Below, one piece after another: positions 1 to 5,661 of a DNA stretch of 6,091 nt. Location of the stretch: assembly GCA_017550765.1 (NCBI GenBank), contig JAFZOC010000141.1, forward strand, positions 1 to 6,091, in the 5' to 3' direction. The stretch comes from Oscillospiraceae bacterium. Lineage in GTDB: Bacteria > Bacillota_A > Clostridia > Oscillospirales > Oscillospiraceae. Position 1 is the first letter of the stretch, and every line of letters starts with the position of its first letter. The notes under the pieces are model-generated. The model was not told the DNA's origin. It did no database searches and saw only the letters and a program-made list of their open reading frames with translations. The position numbers and the translations under genes are program-made.

Positions 1-347
1 CTAAGGCAATACAGAGACCGGTATCGTTTTCGATTGCACGGATAACGTACGAAAGGGGATGATGGCCTCTCTTCGCGTGCGAAATATGCGAAAAAATAAT
101 CCTTTCGGAAGTTTCTATCTGTGGCTTTACAGAAGCCGAAGTATTTTTGACGCCTATGTCCGGGCAGGATTTGCGAGGAATCTACCCACGCCTGAAAGCC
201 ACATTGACCATGCTTCCGACATGCCCTGCGCCATCCGGGCGTCCTGTTCATGCCAGAGCATCCTCCGCATATCCATGTCTCCGTTTCGGTCTGTCGGGCA
301 GTTCGTCGTCTCTCCTATCACTCCGTCTTAGCAATCAATACGTTTTA
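1..347. other. Intergenic stretch with no supportable gene
   Basis: No reading frame here looks like a real protein. The short plus-strand frames have no convincing ribosome binding site, have odd Ser/Arg/Cys-rich composition, and one runs antisense into the lipoprotein gene. On the minus strand a frame of about 60 codons is open from about 185 to the left edge, and a short piece near 165-300 reads MDMRRMLWHEQDARMAQGMS. Neither has a recognisable family. They could be a decayed gene downstream of the lipoprotein or chance. The stretch is AT-richer than the pantothenate locus (47% GC in 1-60). No terminator with a clean T-run was seen after the lipoprotein stop. Confidence 0.45.
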
Positions 348-1475
348 TTACCTCTTCTCAATTGTTATGGCTACACATGCTATCGCATATGTTTGACCGC
401 CAATCAGGTTCTGATATGCAAAATATGAAATGGGAAGTGCGACCATCGTTATGTTCGTCCCCTCATATATTCCTGTAGAGTATCCAAACATATATCCACG
501 ATAGTAATGGAAGTTGGCATCACTAGCAACAAAGCTTGTGATTTCTCTTCCGTACTCTTCATATTCAAAAATCTGCACGATGGTCAGATCCACTTTTATC
601 AGCTTGTCCCCATAAGGGCGTGGATTCTTCGCAAAATCCAAGAAATTGAAATCTTTTACAAACTCAACATTGTCAGGAACACTGTTAGTCAAGAAAGCTT
701 CGGGGTACTCCTGCAGGAATGCACAGGCATTTTCCGTGATTGAGAACTGAGCGTCAGGTACAGTCGAAACACTTTCGAAATACTCATAAACCGTCGGAGT
801 AAACTCTCCTTGGGTATAAGTCCCTATGCTCTCGTAGAATTCACCACCTTCGAAAACTGCTTTGCCCTGTCCATCAAAAAGACTATTCTTCCATTCCCCC
901 GTATATGTATATTCAATCCCATCACTATTGACCGCAGTAAACGTTCCTTGGCCAGAAATCAGGCCATCTTCTGTATCTCCATCAACAGTTCCTTTCCTGT
1001 CAAATTCCATGAAATGAACAACGAATATGTTGGAAGATAGATGGCCTTTTCCCGAGAATTTTCCATCTCTCCACGATCCGTTGTAGTCAAAGTATTCATC
1101 CTCATGTGAATAGGAAAATGACCCTTCTCCGTTCGGTGCCCAGTTCGCAATCTCTCCACTAAAGACACCTTCGAGTTTATTTCCATCGTACTCATAGACA
1201 TACGGACAGTCTGACACAATGGGAGTCGAGTCACAGTCGCCATTTATCCATTGTCCCGACAGAGAGATGGCTGATCCGTCCTCGTATTGCGCATAAAAAG
1301 TGCCTTGCCCATTGGGCACACCTTTTTCTATCGTCCCTGAATACTCTCCTTTTATCTCAACTCCATCAATCGTGGCAGTAAAACTACGGCCTTCAACATT
1401 ATGAGCAGTCTTACATCCTGTTACCAAAACTGATAAGCACACGAAAAGGATGAGAATAATACACTTTCTTCTCAC
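348..1475 (-). CDS. Lipoprotein with MORN-like repeats
   Basis: This is a predicted surface lipoprotein of 375 residues, function unknown. It starts at a GTG, preceded 8 nt upstream by GAGGAG. The N-terminus is a lipoprotein signal: RRK at 2-4, a hydrophobic run 6-19, then the lipobox LVTGC with the lipid-bearing Cys21. Residues about 45-225 carry degenerate MORN-type repeats (pattern YxGxWxxGxxxGxGxx), clearest at 45-60, 105-121, 131-145 and 191-207. MORN repeats form beta-hairpin arrays and in bacteria are often of unknown role. Residues about 240-375 form a separate domain with alternating hydrophobic strands (for example KVDLTIVQIFEY, 294-305). It is reminiscent of the small beta-barrel or OB-like tails on other clostridial lipoproteins, but I cannot name it. 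The gene is AT-rich relative to its neighbours, which may mean it was acquired. It lies 109 nt after coaX on the same strand, probably as a separate unit. Confidence 0.8.
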   Translation of the reverse strand: MRRKCIILILFVCLSVLVTGCKTAHNVEGRSFTATIDGVEIKGEYSGTIEKGVPNGQGTFYAQYEDGSAISLSGQWINGDCDSTPIVSDCPYVYEYDGNKLEGVFSGEIANWAPNGEGSFSYSHEDEYFDYNGSWRDGKFSGKGHLSSNIFVVHFMEFDRKGTVDGDTEDGLISGQGTFTAVNSDGIEYTYTGEWKNSLFDGQGKAVFEGGEFYESIGTYTQGEFTPTVYEYFESVSTVPDAQFSITENACAFLQEYPEAFLTNSVPDNVEFVKDFNFLDFAKNPRPYGDKLIKVDLTIVQIFEYEEYGREITSFVASDANFHYYRGYMFGYSTGIYEGTNITMVALPISYFAYQNLIGGQTYAIACVAITIEKR

Positions 1476-1483
1476 TTCAATCT

Positions 1484-1489
1484 CTCCTC
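1484..1489 (-). promoter_or_regulatory. Ribosome binding site fixing a GTG start
   Basis: The minus strand reads GAGGAG, then 8 nt, then GTG at 1475. No ATG lies before the lipobox, so this site is what supports the GTG start and the complete signal peptide of the MORN-like lipoprotein. Confidence 0.65.
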
Positions 1490-1544
1490 TATCTTCTTAA
1501 GGCCGAAAAGTTCCATTACCCTGCAGTACCTGATTCTGCCATAC

Positions 1545-1563
1545 AAAAAACGATTATTCGTTT
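1545..1563 (-). terminator. Weak candidate terminator after coaX
   Basis: Read on the minus strand, a 6-bp stem (AAACGA / TCGTTT) with a 4-nt loop ends in a run of six T, three of them in the stem. It lies about 20 nt past the coaX stop, the right place to end the panT-coaX transcript. The stem is short and AT-rich, so it may be inefficient, allowing some read-through toward the lipoprotein gene. Confidence 0.4.
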
Positions 1564-1584
1564 CTCTATTTCTTCGCCTTTATC

Positions 1585-2367
1585 CTATCGCTCCGCCTTG
1601 ACGGGGGTATTCTTCTCGTAGAGGATCTGCAGGCCGTCGATGAGGATATCCGGCTCCAGATGGAACTTGTGCTGGCAGTGGGGCACGATCAGGGGGCTGA
1701 CGCCGCCGGTGAGAACGGCGCTGACGGGCTTGCCCAGCTCCTTCTCCAGCCGGTCGACGATCCCGTCCAGCATGGCGGCGCAGCCGATGACGGCGCCGGA
1801 GCGCATGCAGTCCACGGTGTTGGTGCCCAGGAGCTTGGCGGGGCCCGCCAGGTCGATGTAGGGCAGCTGGGCGGCCTTGGCGGACAGCGCGTTCACGGAG
1901 ACCCAGAGGCCGGGGATGATCATGCCGCCGACGTAGGCGCCGTTCTCCGCCACCACGGAGACGGTGGTGGCGGTGCCCATGTCCACGATGGCGATGGGGG
2001 CGGGATACTTGGCCCGGGCGGCCACGGCAGCCACGATCAGGTCGCTGCCCACGGTGCCGGGGTCGTCCATGCGGATGTTGAGCCCGGTCTTGATGCCGGG
2101 GCCCACCACCATCAGGTCCACGCCCGTCAGCAGCTTCACCGCCTGGGGGATCACGGTCTGCAGATAGGGCACCACCGAGGAGAGGATGCCCCCCTCGATC
2201 TGAGCGGGGTCGATCTTGTGCATGGTGAGGATGCCCTGGATATCCAGGGCGTACTGGTCGAAGGTCTTGTTCCGGTCGCTGGCCAGCCGCGCGGAGAAGA
2301 TCTGTCTGCCGTCCTGGATCGCGCCCAGGACGATGTTGGTGTTGCCGACGTCGATGGCTAAGATCAT
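1585..2367 (-). CDS. coaX: Type III pantothenate kinase CoaX
   Basis: CoaX phosphorylates pantothenate to 4'-phosphopantothenate with ATP, the first step of CoA synthesis, in the cytoplasm. The protein has 260 residues, normal for the family. It opens with the acidic-sugar-kinase-fold phosphate motif DVGNTN at 6-11. The second nucleotide-site motif DMGTATT is at 129-135, followed by GGMIIPG at 147-153 and AKAAQLP at 163-169. The TGG motif near residue 230 is also present. The usual GADR motif reads GSDL at 107-110: the presumed catalytic Asp109 is kept but the Arg is Leu. I recall this variant from Oscillospiraceae, so I read it as a lineage variant, not a defect. An upstream in-frame start at 2457 was rejected because it would overlap panT and add a low-complexity Arg/Gly-rich leader, while the chosen ATG has GGGAGG just upstream. 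It follows panT by 20 nt and is very likely cotranscribed with it. Type III kinases are generally insensitive to CoA feedback, so control may lie in uptake or transcription. Confidence 0.95.
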   Translation of the reverse strand: MILAIDVGNTNIVLGAIQDGRQIFSARLASDRNKTFDQYALDIQGILTMHKIDPAQIEGGILSSVVPYLQTVIPQAVKLLTGVDLMVVGPGIKTGLNIRMDDPGTVGSDLIVAAVAARAKYPAPIAIVDMGTATTVSVVAENGAYVGGMIIPGLWVSVNALSAKAAQLPYIDLAGPAKLLGTNTVDCMRSGAVIGCAAMLDGIVDRLEKELGKPVSAVLTGGVSPLIVPHCQHKFHLEPDILIDGLQILYEKNTPVKAER

Positions 2368-2374
2368 ATCTCTT

Positions 2375-2380
2375 CCTCCC
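2375..2380 (-). promoter_or_regulatory. Ribosome binding site of coaX
   Basis: The minus strand reads GGGAGG followed by 7 nt and the ATG at 2367. It sits in the 20-nt gap between panT and coaX and decides the coaX start against the longer frame that begins inside panT. Confidence 0.75.
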
Positions 2381-2387
2381 TGTCCGT

Positions 2388-3011
2388 TCAGTCCCGCTTC
2401 AGCGCGTGGGCCACGGCCTTGGCCACGCCGCCGCCGATCACGCAGCCCGTGAGCCACTCGATCAGGCCCTGTACGCCCACCAGCAGGATCACGAACATCA
2501 GAGGTCCCGTGGCGCCGATCTTATCGGCGGTCTTCTGCACGAAGTCCGACTGGTAGAACACCAGCACGATGTAGCCCATGAAGAGGATGGTGTTCAGCAT
2601 GGGGGCCAGGAGCCCGCCGGCGAAATAGCACCAGATGCGCTTCCTGTCCAGGGCTTTCAGCAGCTGGAAGAGCCAGCCGGTCAGCGCGCCCACCAGGATG
2701 CGGGTGCCCACGCACAGCACGACGGTGTGGAAGGGGCTGATCTGAAAGAAAAACCCAGTCATGGCAGACGCCCCGGTCATGGCGTCATACAGACTGGTGA
2801 AGCCGAAGACGGCCCCCAGGATCGCGCCGCCGAGAGGTCCCAGCAGCATGGCTCCGATCGCGATGGGGACCATGGTGAGGGTCATCACCAGGGGGCCCAC
2901 CGGGATCCGGGACAGGCCTGTGATCCGCATCACGAAGATGATCGCGATGAAGATGGCATACTCGGCGATGGTGCGCGCGTCGAAAGCGGGGGCATACGCT
3001 CTTTTTTCCAT
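2388..3011 (-). CDS. panT: ECF transporter S component, predicted pantothenate importer PanT
   Basis: This is a small polytopic membrane protein of 207 residues with about six hydrophobic helices (roughly 15-31, 42-58, 60-75, 93-118, 128-152, 168-200). That matches the substrate-binding S component of energy-coupling factor vitamin transporters, which works with a shared EcfA/EcfA'/EcfT module encoded elsewhere. Helix 1 contains AxxxA (Ala19-Ala23), the type of motif S components use to contact EcfT. The segment IGAMLLGPLGGAILGAVFG (52-70) is typical of the group. Pantothenate as substrate is inferred from the neighbours: coaX 20 nt downstream and coaBC divergent upstream, the known context of the PanT family. 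BioY or another vitamin S component is less likely. I chose the ATG at 3011 because AAGGAGG lies 8 nt upstream; a TTG start at 3113 would add a hydrophilic tail ahead of helix 1. Confidence 0.82.
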   Translation of the reverse strand: MEKRAYAPAFDARTIAEYAIFIAIIFVMRITGLSRIPVGPLVMTLTMVPIAIGAMLLGPLGGAILGAVFGFTSLYDAMTGASAMTGFFFQISPFHTVVLCVGTRILVGALTGWLFQLLKALDRKRIWCYFAGGLLAPMLNTILFMGYIVLVFYQSDFVQKTADKIGATGPLMFVILLVGVQGLIEWLTGCVIGGGVAKAVAHALKRD

Positions 3012-3135
3012 ATGAAGTTCCTCCTTGCTCGCGTTCCGTCCTCTGCCGGATACGCTGCGTCGGGATACGGCGGCGCCGGCGGTGCGGTGTCCTCCTGTCC
3101 ACGGCGGGTACAAGGGACGACGCTCTGCGCTGCCA
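3012..3135 (-). other. Long GC-rich 5' leader of panT-coaX
   Basis: If transcription starts near 3135, the panT message has a leader of about 124 nt. It ends in AAGGAGG (3020-3026), 8 nt before the start codon. It is GC-rich, holds the palindrome GGCGCC and a spaced direct repeat CGTATCC (minus strand, at 3048-3054 and 3063-3069). I could not match it to a known riboswitch, and no attenuator with a T-run is visible. Confidence 0.4.
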
Positions 3136-3140
3136 AGGGG

Positions 3141-3169
3141 AGCATATCACAACGGCGTGCGGAATGCAA
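3141..3169 (-). promoter_or_regulatory. Sigma-A-type promoter for panT-coaX
   Basis: Read on the minus strand: -35 TTGCAT (3164-3169), a 17-nt spacer, and -10 TATGCT (3141-3146), preceded by an extended -10 TGA. Expected start of transcription is near 3135. The spacing and both hexamers are close to consensus. Confidence 0.65.
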
Positions 3170-3237
3170 CAGATCTTTGGAGCATCTTCCGGAAAAGGCC
3201 CCGCTTTTTCGCTTGCAGTTCCGGTCGTTTGTGATAT
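3144..3237. repeat. Interpromoter dyad: inverted repeat around a palindrome
   Basis: ATATCACAA at 3144-3152 and TTGTGATAT at 3229-3237 are exact reverse complements, 76 nt apart. Their midpoint (3190.5) is the same as that of the perfect palindrome TTCCGGAA at 3187-3194. The arms overlap the extended -10 elements of the two divergent promoters. TTCCGG or its TTCCG core recurs at 3219-3224 and, on the minus strand, at 3160-3164. Part of the arm identity comes from both being -10 elements. The palindrome is a candidate operator; no known regulator is assigned. Confidence 0.5.
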
Positions 3238-3240
3238 AGT
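3213..3240 (+). promoter_or_regulatory. Sigma-A-type promoter for coaBC
   Basis: -35 TTGCAG (3213-3218), a 16-nt spacer, -10 TATAGT (3235-3240), with an extended -10 TGA just before it. Expected start is near 3247, giving a leader of about 71 nt. A small hairpin, GGCCG-TTCC-CGGCC at 3249-3262, would lie at the very 5' end of that message, and the leader ends with AAGGAGG at 3303-3309. Confidence 0.7.
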
Positions 3241-3317
3241 AGGGTCAAGGCCGTTCCCGGCCTGCGCGCCCTCTGCGGCCGCGCTCCCTTAAGACGATCT
3301 GCAAGGAGGAAAGTTCC

Positions 3318-4517
3318 ATGCTCAAGGGAAAGACCATCGTCCTGGGCGTCACCGGCGGCATCGCCTGCTACAAGGCGGCGGCCCTGGCCTCCGCCCTGGT
3401 CAAGCAGCACGCCACAGTGCAGGTCATCATGACCGAGAACGCCACGAAGTTCGTCGCGCCCCTCACCTTCGAGCAGCTCACCGGGCAAAGAGCGCTGACG
3501 GACACCTTCGACCGGAACTTCCGGCACAGCGTGGAGCACATCGCCGTGGCGGACCGGGCGGACCTGGTGATCATCGCCCCGGCCACGGCCAACGTCATCG
3601 CGAAGCTGGCCCACGGTCTGGCGGACGACATGCTCACCACCACCGTGCTGGCCTGCACCTGCCCGAAGATCGTCGCCCCGGCCATGAACACCAACATGTA
3701 TGCCAACCCCGTGACCCAGGACAACCTGGCGATCCTCCGCCGCTACGGCTGGGAGGTGGTGGAGCCCGCCACCGGCAGACTGGCCTGCGGCGCTGTGGGC
3801 AAGGGCAAGCTCCCGGAGCCGGAGGAACTGCTGGAGACCTGCCTGCACGCCGTCGCCCATGAGAAGGACCTTCTGGGCAAGCGTGTCCTGGTCACCGCCG
3901 GCCCCACCCGGGAGCCCCTGGACCCGGTCCGCTATCTCACCAACCGCTCCTACGGCCGCATGGGCTACGCCATCGCCCGCGCCGCCGCCCGCCGCGGCGC
4001 AGAGGTCGTCCTGGTCTCCGGGCCCACCGCGCTGCCCCGCCCGGGCTATATGGAGATCCTGGACGTGGAGACCGCCCAGGAGATGTTCGAGGCGGTGACC
4101 GCCCGGGCGCCGGACATGGACATCATCATCAAGGCCGCCGCCGTGGCCGACTATCGCCCCGCTGCCGTGGCCGACGAGAAGATCAAGAAAAAGGACGGGG
4201 ACCTCTCCATTCCCCTGGAGCGCACCCGGGACATCCTGGGCACGCTGGGAGCGAGCCGGCAGCCCGGCCAGTTCCTCTGCGGCTTCTCCATGGAGACGGA
4301 GCACCTGATCGAGAACTCCCGGGCGAAGCTGCAGCGCAAGAGCCTGGATATGATCGCCGCCAACAATGTGAAGGTGGAGGGGGCCGGCTTCGGCGTGGAC
4401 ACCAACGTCCTCACCCTCATCACCGCCGACGGCGAGACGGAGCTGCCGCTGATGTCGAAGGACGCCGCTGCCGACGCCCTGCTGGACGCCATCCTGGCGC
4501 GGCTGCCCAGGGCGTGA
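3318..4517 (+). CDS. coaBC: Bifunctional phosphopantothenoylcysteine decarboxylase / phosphopantothenate-cysteine ligase CoaBC
   Basis: CoaBC carries out CoA synthesis steps two and three: the CoaB half joins 4'-phosphopantothenate to cysteine with CTP, and the CoaC half decarboxylates the product to 4'-phosphopantetheine using FMN. The 399-residue length is normal for the fused enzyme. CoaC domain (1-180): flavin-binding GVTGGIACYKA at 10-20, presumed catalytic His74 in VEHI, the APATAN motif at 87-92, PAMN with Asn124 at 121-124, and the flap ACG with Cys157. CoaB domain (about 187-399): TAGPTREPLDPVR at 193-205, NRSYGRMG at 209-216 (often NHSSGKMG in other bacteria), AAVADYRP at 274-281 and the lysine-rich EKIKKK at 287-292. 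The motif often written TPDIL is TRDIL here (303-307). All key residues I can place are kept, so both halves should be active. AAGGAGG 8 nt upstream supports this ATG. It is divergent from panT-coaX, which feeds it substrate. Confidence 0.96.
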   Translation: MLKGKTIVLGVTGGIACYKAAALASALVKQHATVQVIMTENATKFVAPLTFEQLTGQRALTDTFDRNFRHSVEHIAVADRADLVIIAPATANVIAKLAHGLADDMLTTTVLACTCPKIVAPAMNTNMYANPVTQDNLAILRRYGWEVVEPATGRLACGAVGKGKLPEPEELLETCLHAVAHEKDLLGKRVLVTAGPTREPLDPVRYLTNRSYGRMGYAIARAAARRGAEVVLVSGPTALPRPGYMEILDVETAQEMFEAVTARAPDMDIIIKAAAVADYRPAAVADEKIKKKDGDLSIPLERTRDILGTLGASRQPGQFLCGFSMETEHLIENSRAKLQRKSLDMIAANNVKVEGAGFGVDTNVLTLITADGETELPLMSKDAAADALLDAILARLPRA

Positions 4518-4530
4518 GCCGGCCCGGCGC

Positions 4531-4553
4531 GCGCAGCGCCCGCCCCGCTGCGT
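4531..4553 (+). other. GC-rich hairpin in the coaBC 3' UTR
   Basis: CGCAGCG (4532-4538) pairs perfectly with CGCTGCG (4546-4552) across a 7-nt loop, and a G-U pair can extend it. It begins about 14 nt after the coaBC stop and 12 nt before the terminator stem. With no T-run of its own it is not an intrinsic terminator; it may stabilise the 3' end or be incidental in GC-rich DNA. Confidence 0.4.
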
Positions 4554-4564
4554 CCAGGAGATGA

Positions 4565-4597
4565 AAAGATCCCGGCGTCTTCGACGCCGGGATCTTT
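4565..4597. terminator. Bidirectional intrinsic terminator between convergent genes
   Basis: A perfect 15-bp stem (4565-4579 with 4583-4597) closes a TTC loop. The GC core is CCCGGCGTC / GACGCCGGG and the outer pairs are A-T, so each strand ends in a short T-run: TTTCTG on plus, TTTTCATC on minus. It lies 48 nt after the coaBC stop and 60 nt after the fructokinase stop (minus strand), so it can end both transcripts. Confidence 0.88.
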
Positions 4598-4656
4598 CTG
4601 TCGATGGGCCAGCGGCCTGTCTGCCTTTGGCCTGTCTATGGCGCGGTGGCGGCCGG

Positions 4657-5598
4657 TCAGCCCTCCATCTCCTCCAGGGTGGGCATGGCGGGGATCGCCC
4701 CGTGGCGGCTGGTGGTGATGGACGCGGCCCTGTTGGCGAAAGCCAGGATCTGCTCCAGTTCCTCCACGCGCAGGTCGTCCAGGCTCTCCCGCCGGGCCAG
4801 TTTCGAGAGGGCCGCGCCGAAGAAGGTGTCGCCGGCCCCGTTGGTGTCGCCCACGGCGACCTTGACGCCGGGCACGCGCCCGGTCCGCTCCCCGTAGTGA
4901 TAGAAGGCCCCGTCGGCGCCGCAGGTGACCAGCACCAGGCGGATATCGCCCAGCTCCGCCAGGCGCGCCGCGCCTTGGGCCAGGTCCCGGCAGCCCGTCA
5001 GCAGCTCCAGCTCCTCGTCGGAGACCTTCAGCACGTCCACCAGGGGCAGCGGCTCCAGCATCTGCCGGAGGGCGGTCCCCTCGTCCGGCCAGAGGCTGGC
5101 GCGGTAGTTGGGGTCGTAGCTGATCCAGGCGCCCTGCTCCTTCGCGGTCCGGACCGCCCGGAGCGTCGCGCTGCGGCTGGGCTCGGCGGTGAGGCTCACG
5201 CTGCCGAAATGCAGCACCCGGGTCTGCCCCAGCAGCTCTGCGGGCACGTCCTCGGGACGCAGGGCCACGTCGGCGCTGGGGTCCCGGTAGAAGCTGAAGC
5301 TCCGCTCGCCGCTGTCGTCCAGATCCACCACGGCCAGCGTGGTGCGCTGCACCGGATCGACGGACAGCCCGGTGACGTCCACGCCGTTCTGCTCCAGGGT
5401 GCGGCGCAGGGACGCGCCGAAACTGTCCCGCCCCACGCGGCCGATGAACGCGGTCCGCGCGCCCAGGCGGGACGCGGCCACGGCCAGGTTCGCCGGCGCG
5501 CCGCCCGGACAGGCGTCGAAGCGGGGCACGCCCTGGTCATTGACGCCGGAGCGGGTCAGGTCTATCAGGATCTCGCCGATGGCGGTGATGTCGGTCAT
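4657..5598 (-). CDS. PfkB-family carbohydrate kinase, probable fructokinase
   Basis: A 313-residue ribokinase/PfkB-family sugar kinase, most like ScrK-type fructokinases, which convert fructose (often released from sucrose) to fructose 6-phosphate with ATP. Evidence in order: N-terminal strand TAIGEILIDL (5-14), PfkB signature 1 region PGGAPANLAVAASRLG (31-46), FIGRVGRDSFG (51-61), DPNYR (162-166), KVSDEELELLTG (191-202), and signature 2 DTNGAGDTFFGA (251-262) with the presumed catalytic base Asp257 and anion hole GAGD. The usual DTTGAGD reads DTNGAGD. The ATG at 5598 has GGAGGAG 7 nt upstream. Substrate is inferred from overall similarity; 2-keto-3-deoxygluconate or another sugar cannot be excluded, as no sugar transporter or hydrolase is nearby. 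It lies 63 nt after the ferredoxin gene on the same strand and converges on coaBC. Confidence 0.88.
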   Translation of the reverse strand: MTDITAIGEILIDLTRSGVNDQGVPRFDACPGGAPANLAVAASRLGARTAFIGRVGRDSFGASLRRTLEQNGVDVTGLSVDPVQRTTLAVVDLDDSGERSFSFYRDPSADVALRPEDVPAELLGQTRVLHFGSVSLTAEPSRSATLRAVRTAKEQGAWISYDPNYRASLWPDEGTALRQMLEPLPLVDVLKVSDEELELLTGCRDLAQGAARLAELGDIRLVLVTCGADGAFYHYGERTGRVPGVKVAVGDTNGAGDTFFGAALSKLARRESLDDLRVEELEQILAFANRAASITTSRHGAIPAMPTLEEMEG

Positions 5599-5620
5599 GG
5601 TACAGCTCCTCCAGTCTCAT

Positions 5621-5652
5621 CCCGGGGCAGGCGCTGCGCCCTGCGGTCCCGG
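5621..5652 (-). other. Strong hairpin between the ferredoxin gene and the fructokinase
   Basis: CCGGG (5622-5626) pairs with CCCGG (5648-5652). Inside it GCAGG (5627-5631) pairs with CCTGC (5640-5644), with 2 further pairs, a 3-nt bulge and a 1-nt bulge. It fills most of the 63-nt gap and ends 8 nt before the fructokinase ribosome binding site (5606-5612). No T-run follows, so it is not a classic terminator; it could protect or space a processed message. Confidence 0.42.
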
Positions 5653-5661
5653 ACAAGGATA

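Noticed and set aside
123..150. Small hairpin GGCTT / AAGCC followed by TATTTTT, as a plus-strand terminator
   Set aside because: Only 5 bp, T-run is several bases away, and no plus-strand gene precedes it inside the window.
59..428. Two overlapping plus-strand frames of about 90 codons
   Set aside because: No family resemblance, odd Ser/Arg/Cys-rich composition, poor start context, and the second runs antisense into the lipoprotein gene.
1660..2361. Long plus-strand frame opposite coaX
   Set aside because: His/Gly/Asp/Ala-rich low-complexity translation typical of the antisense of a GC-rich gene; coaX is unmistakable.
2368..2457. Longer coaX start inside panT
   Set aside because: Adds an Arg/Gly-rich leader not found in CoaX and overlaps panT; the inner ATG has a good ribosome binding site.
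3012..3113. Longer panT start at a TTG
   Set aside because: No ribosome binding site of note and a non-hydrophobic extension; AAGGAGG marks the ATG at 3011.
3012..3140. Riboswitch in the panT leader
   Set aside because: Long GC-rich leader, but no known conserved riboswitch core and no paired terminator/antiterminator could be identified by eye.
2406..3239. Long plus-strand frame opposite panT
   Set aside because: His/Gln/Asp/Gly-rich antisense shadow that would also cross both divergent promoters.
3147..4304. 385-codon minus-strand frame opposite coaBC
   Set aside because: Gly/His/Val-rich shadow of coaBC with no family motif; it also crosses the coaBC promoter.
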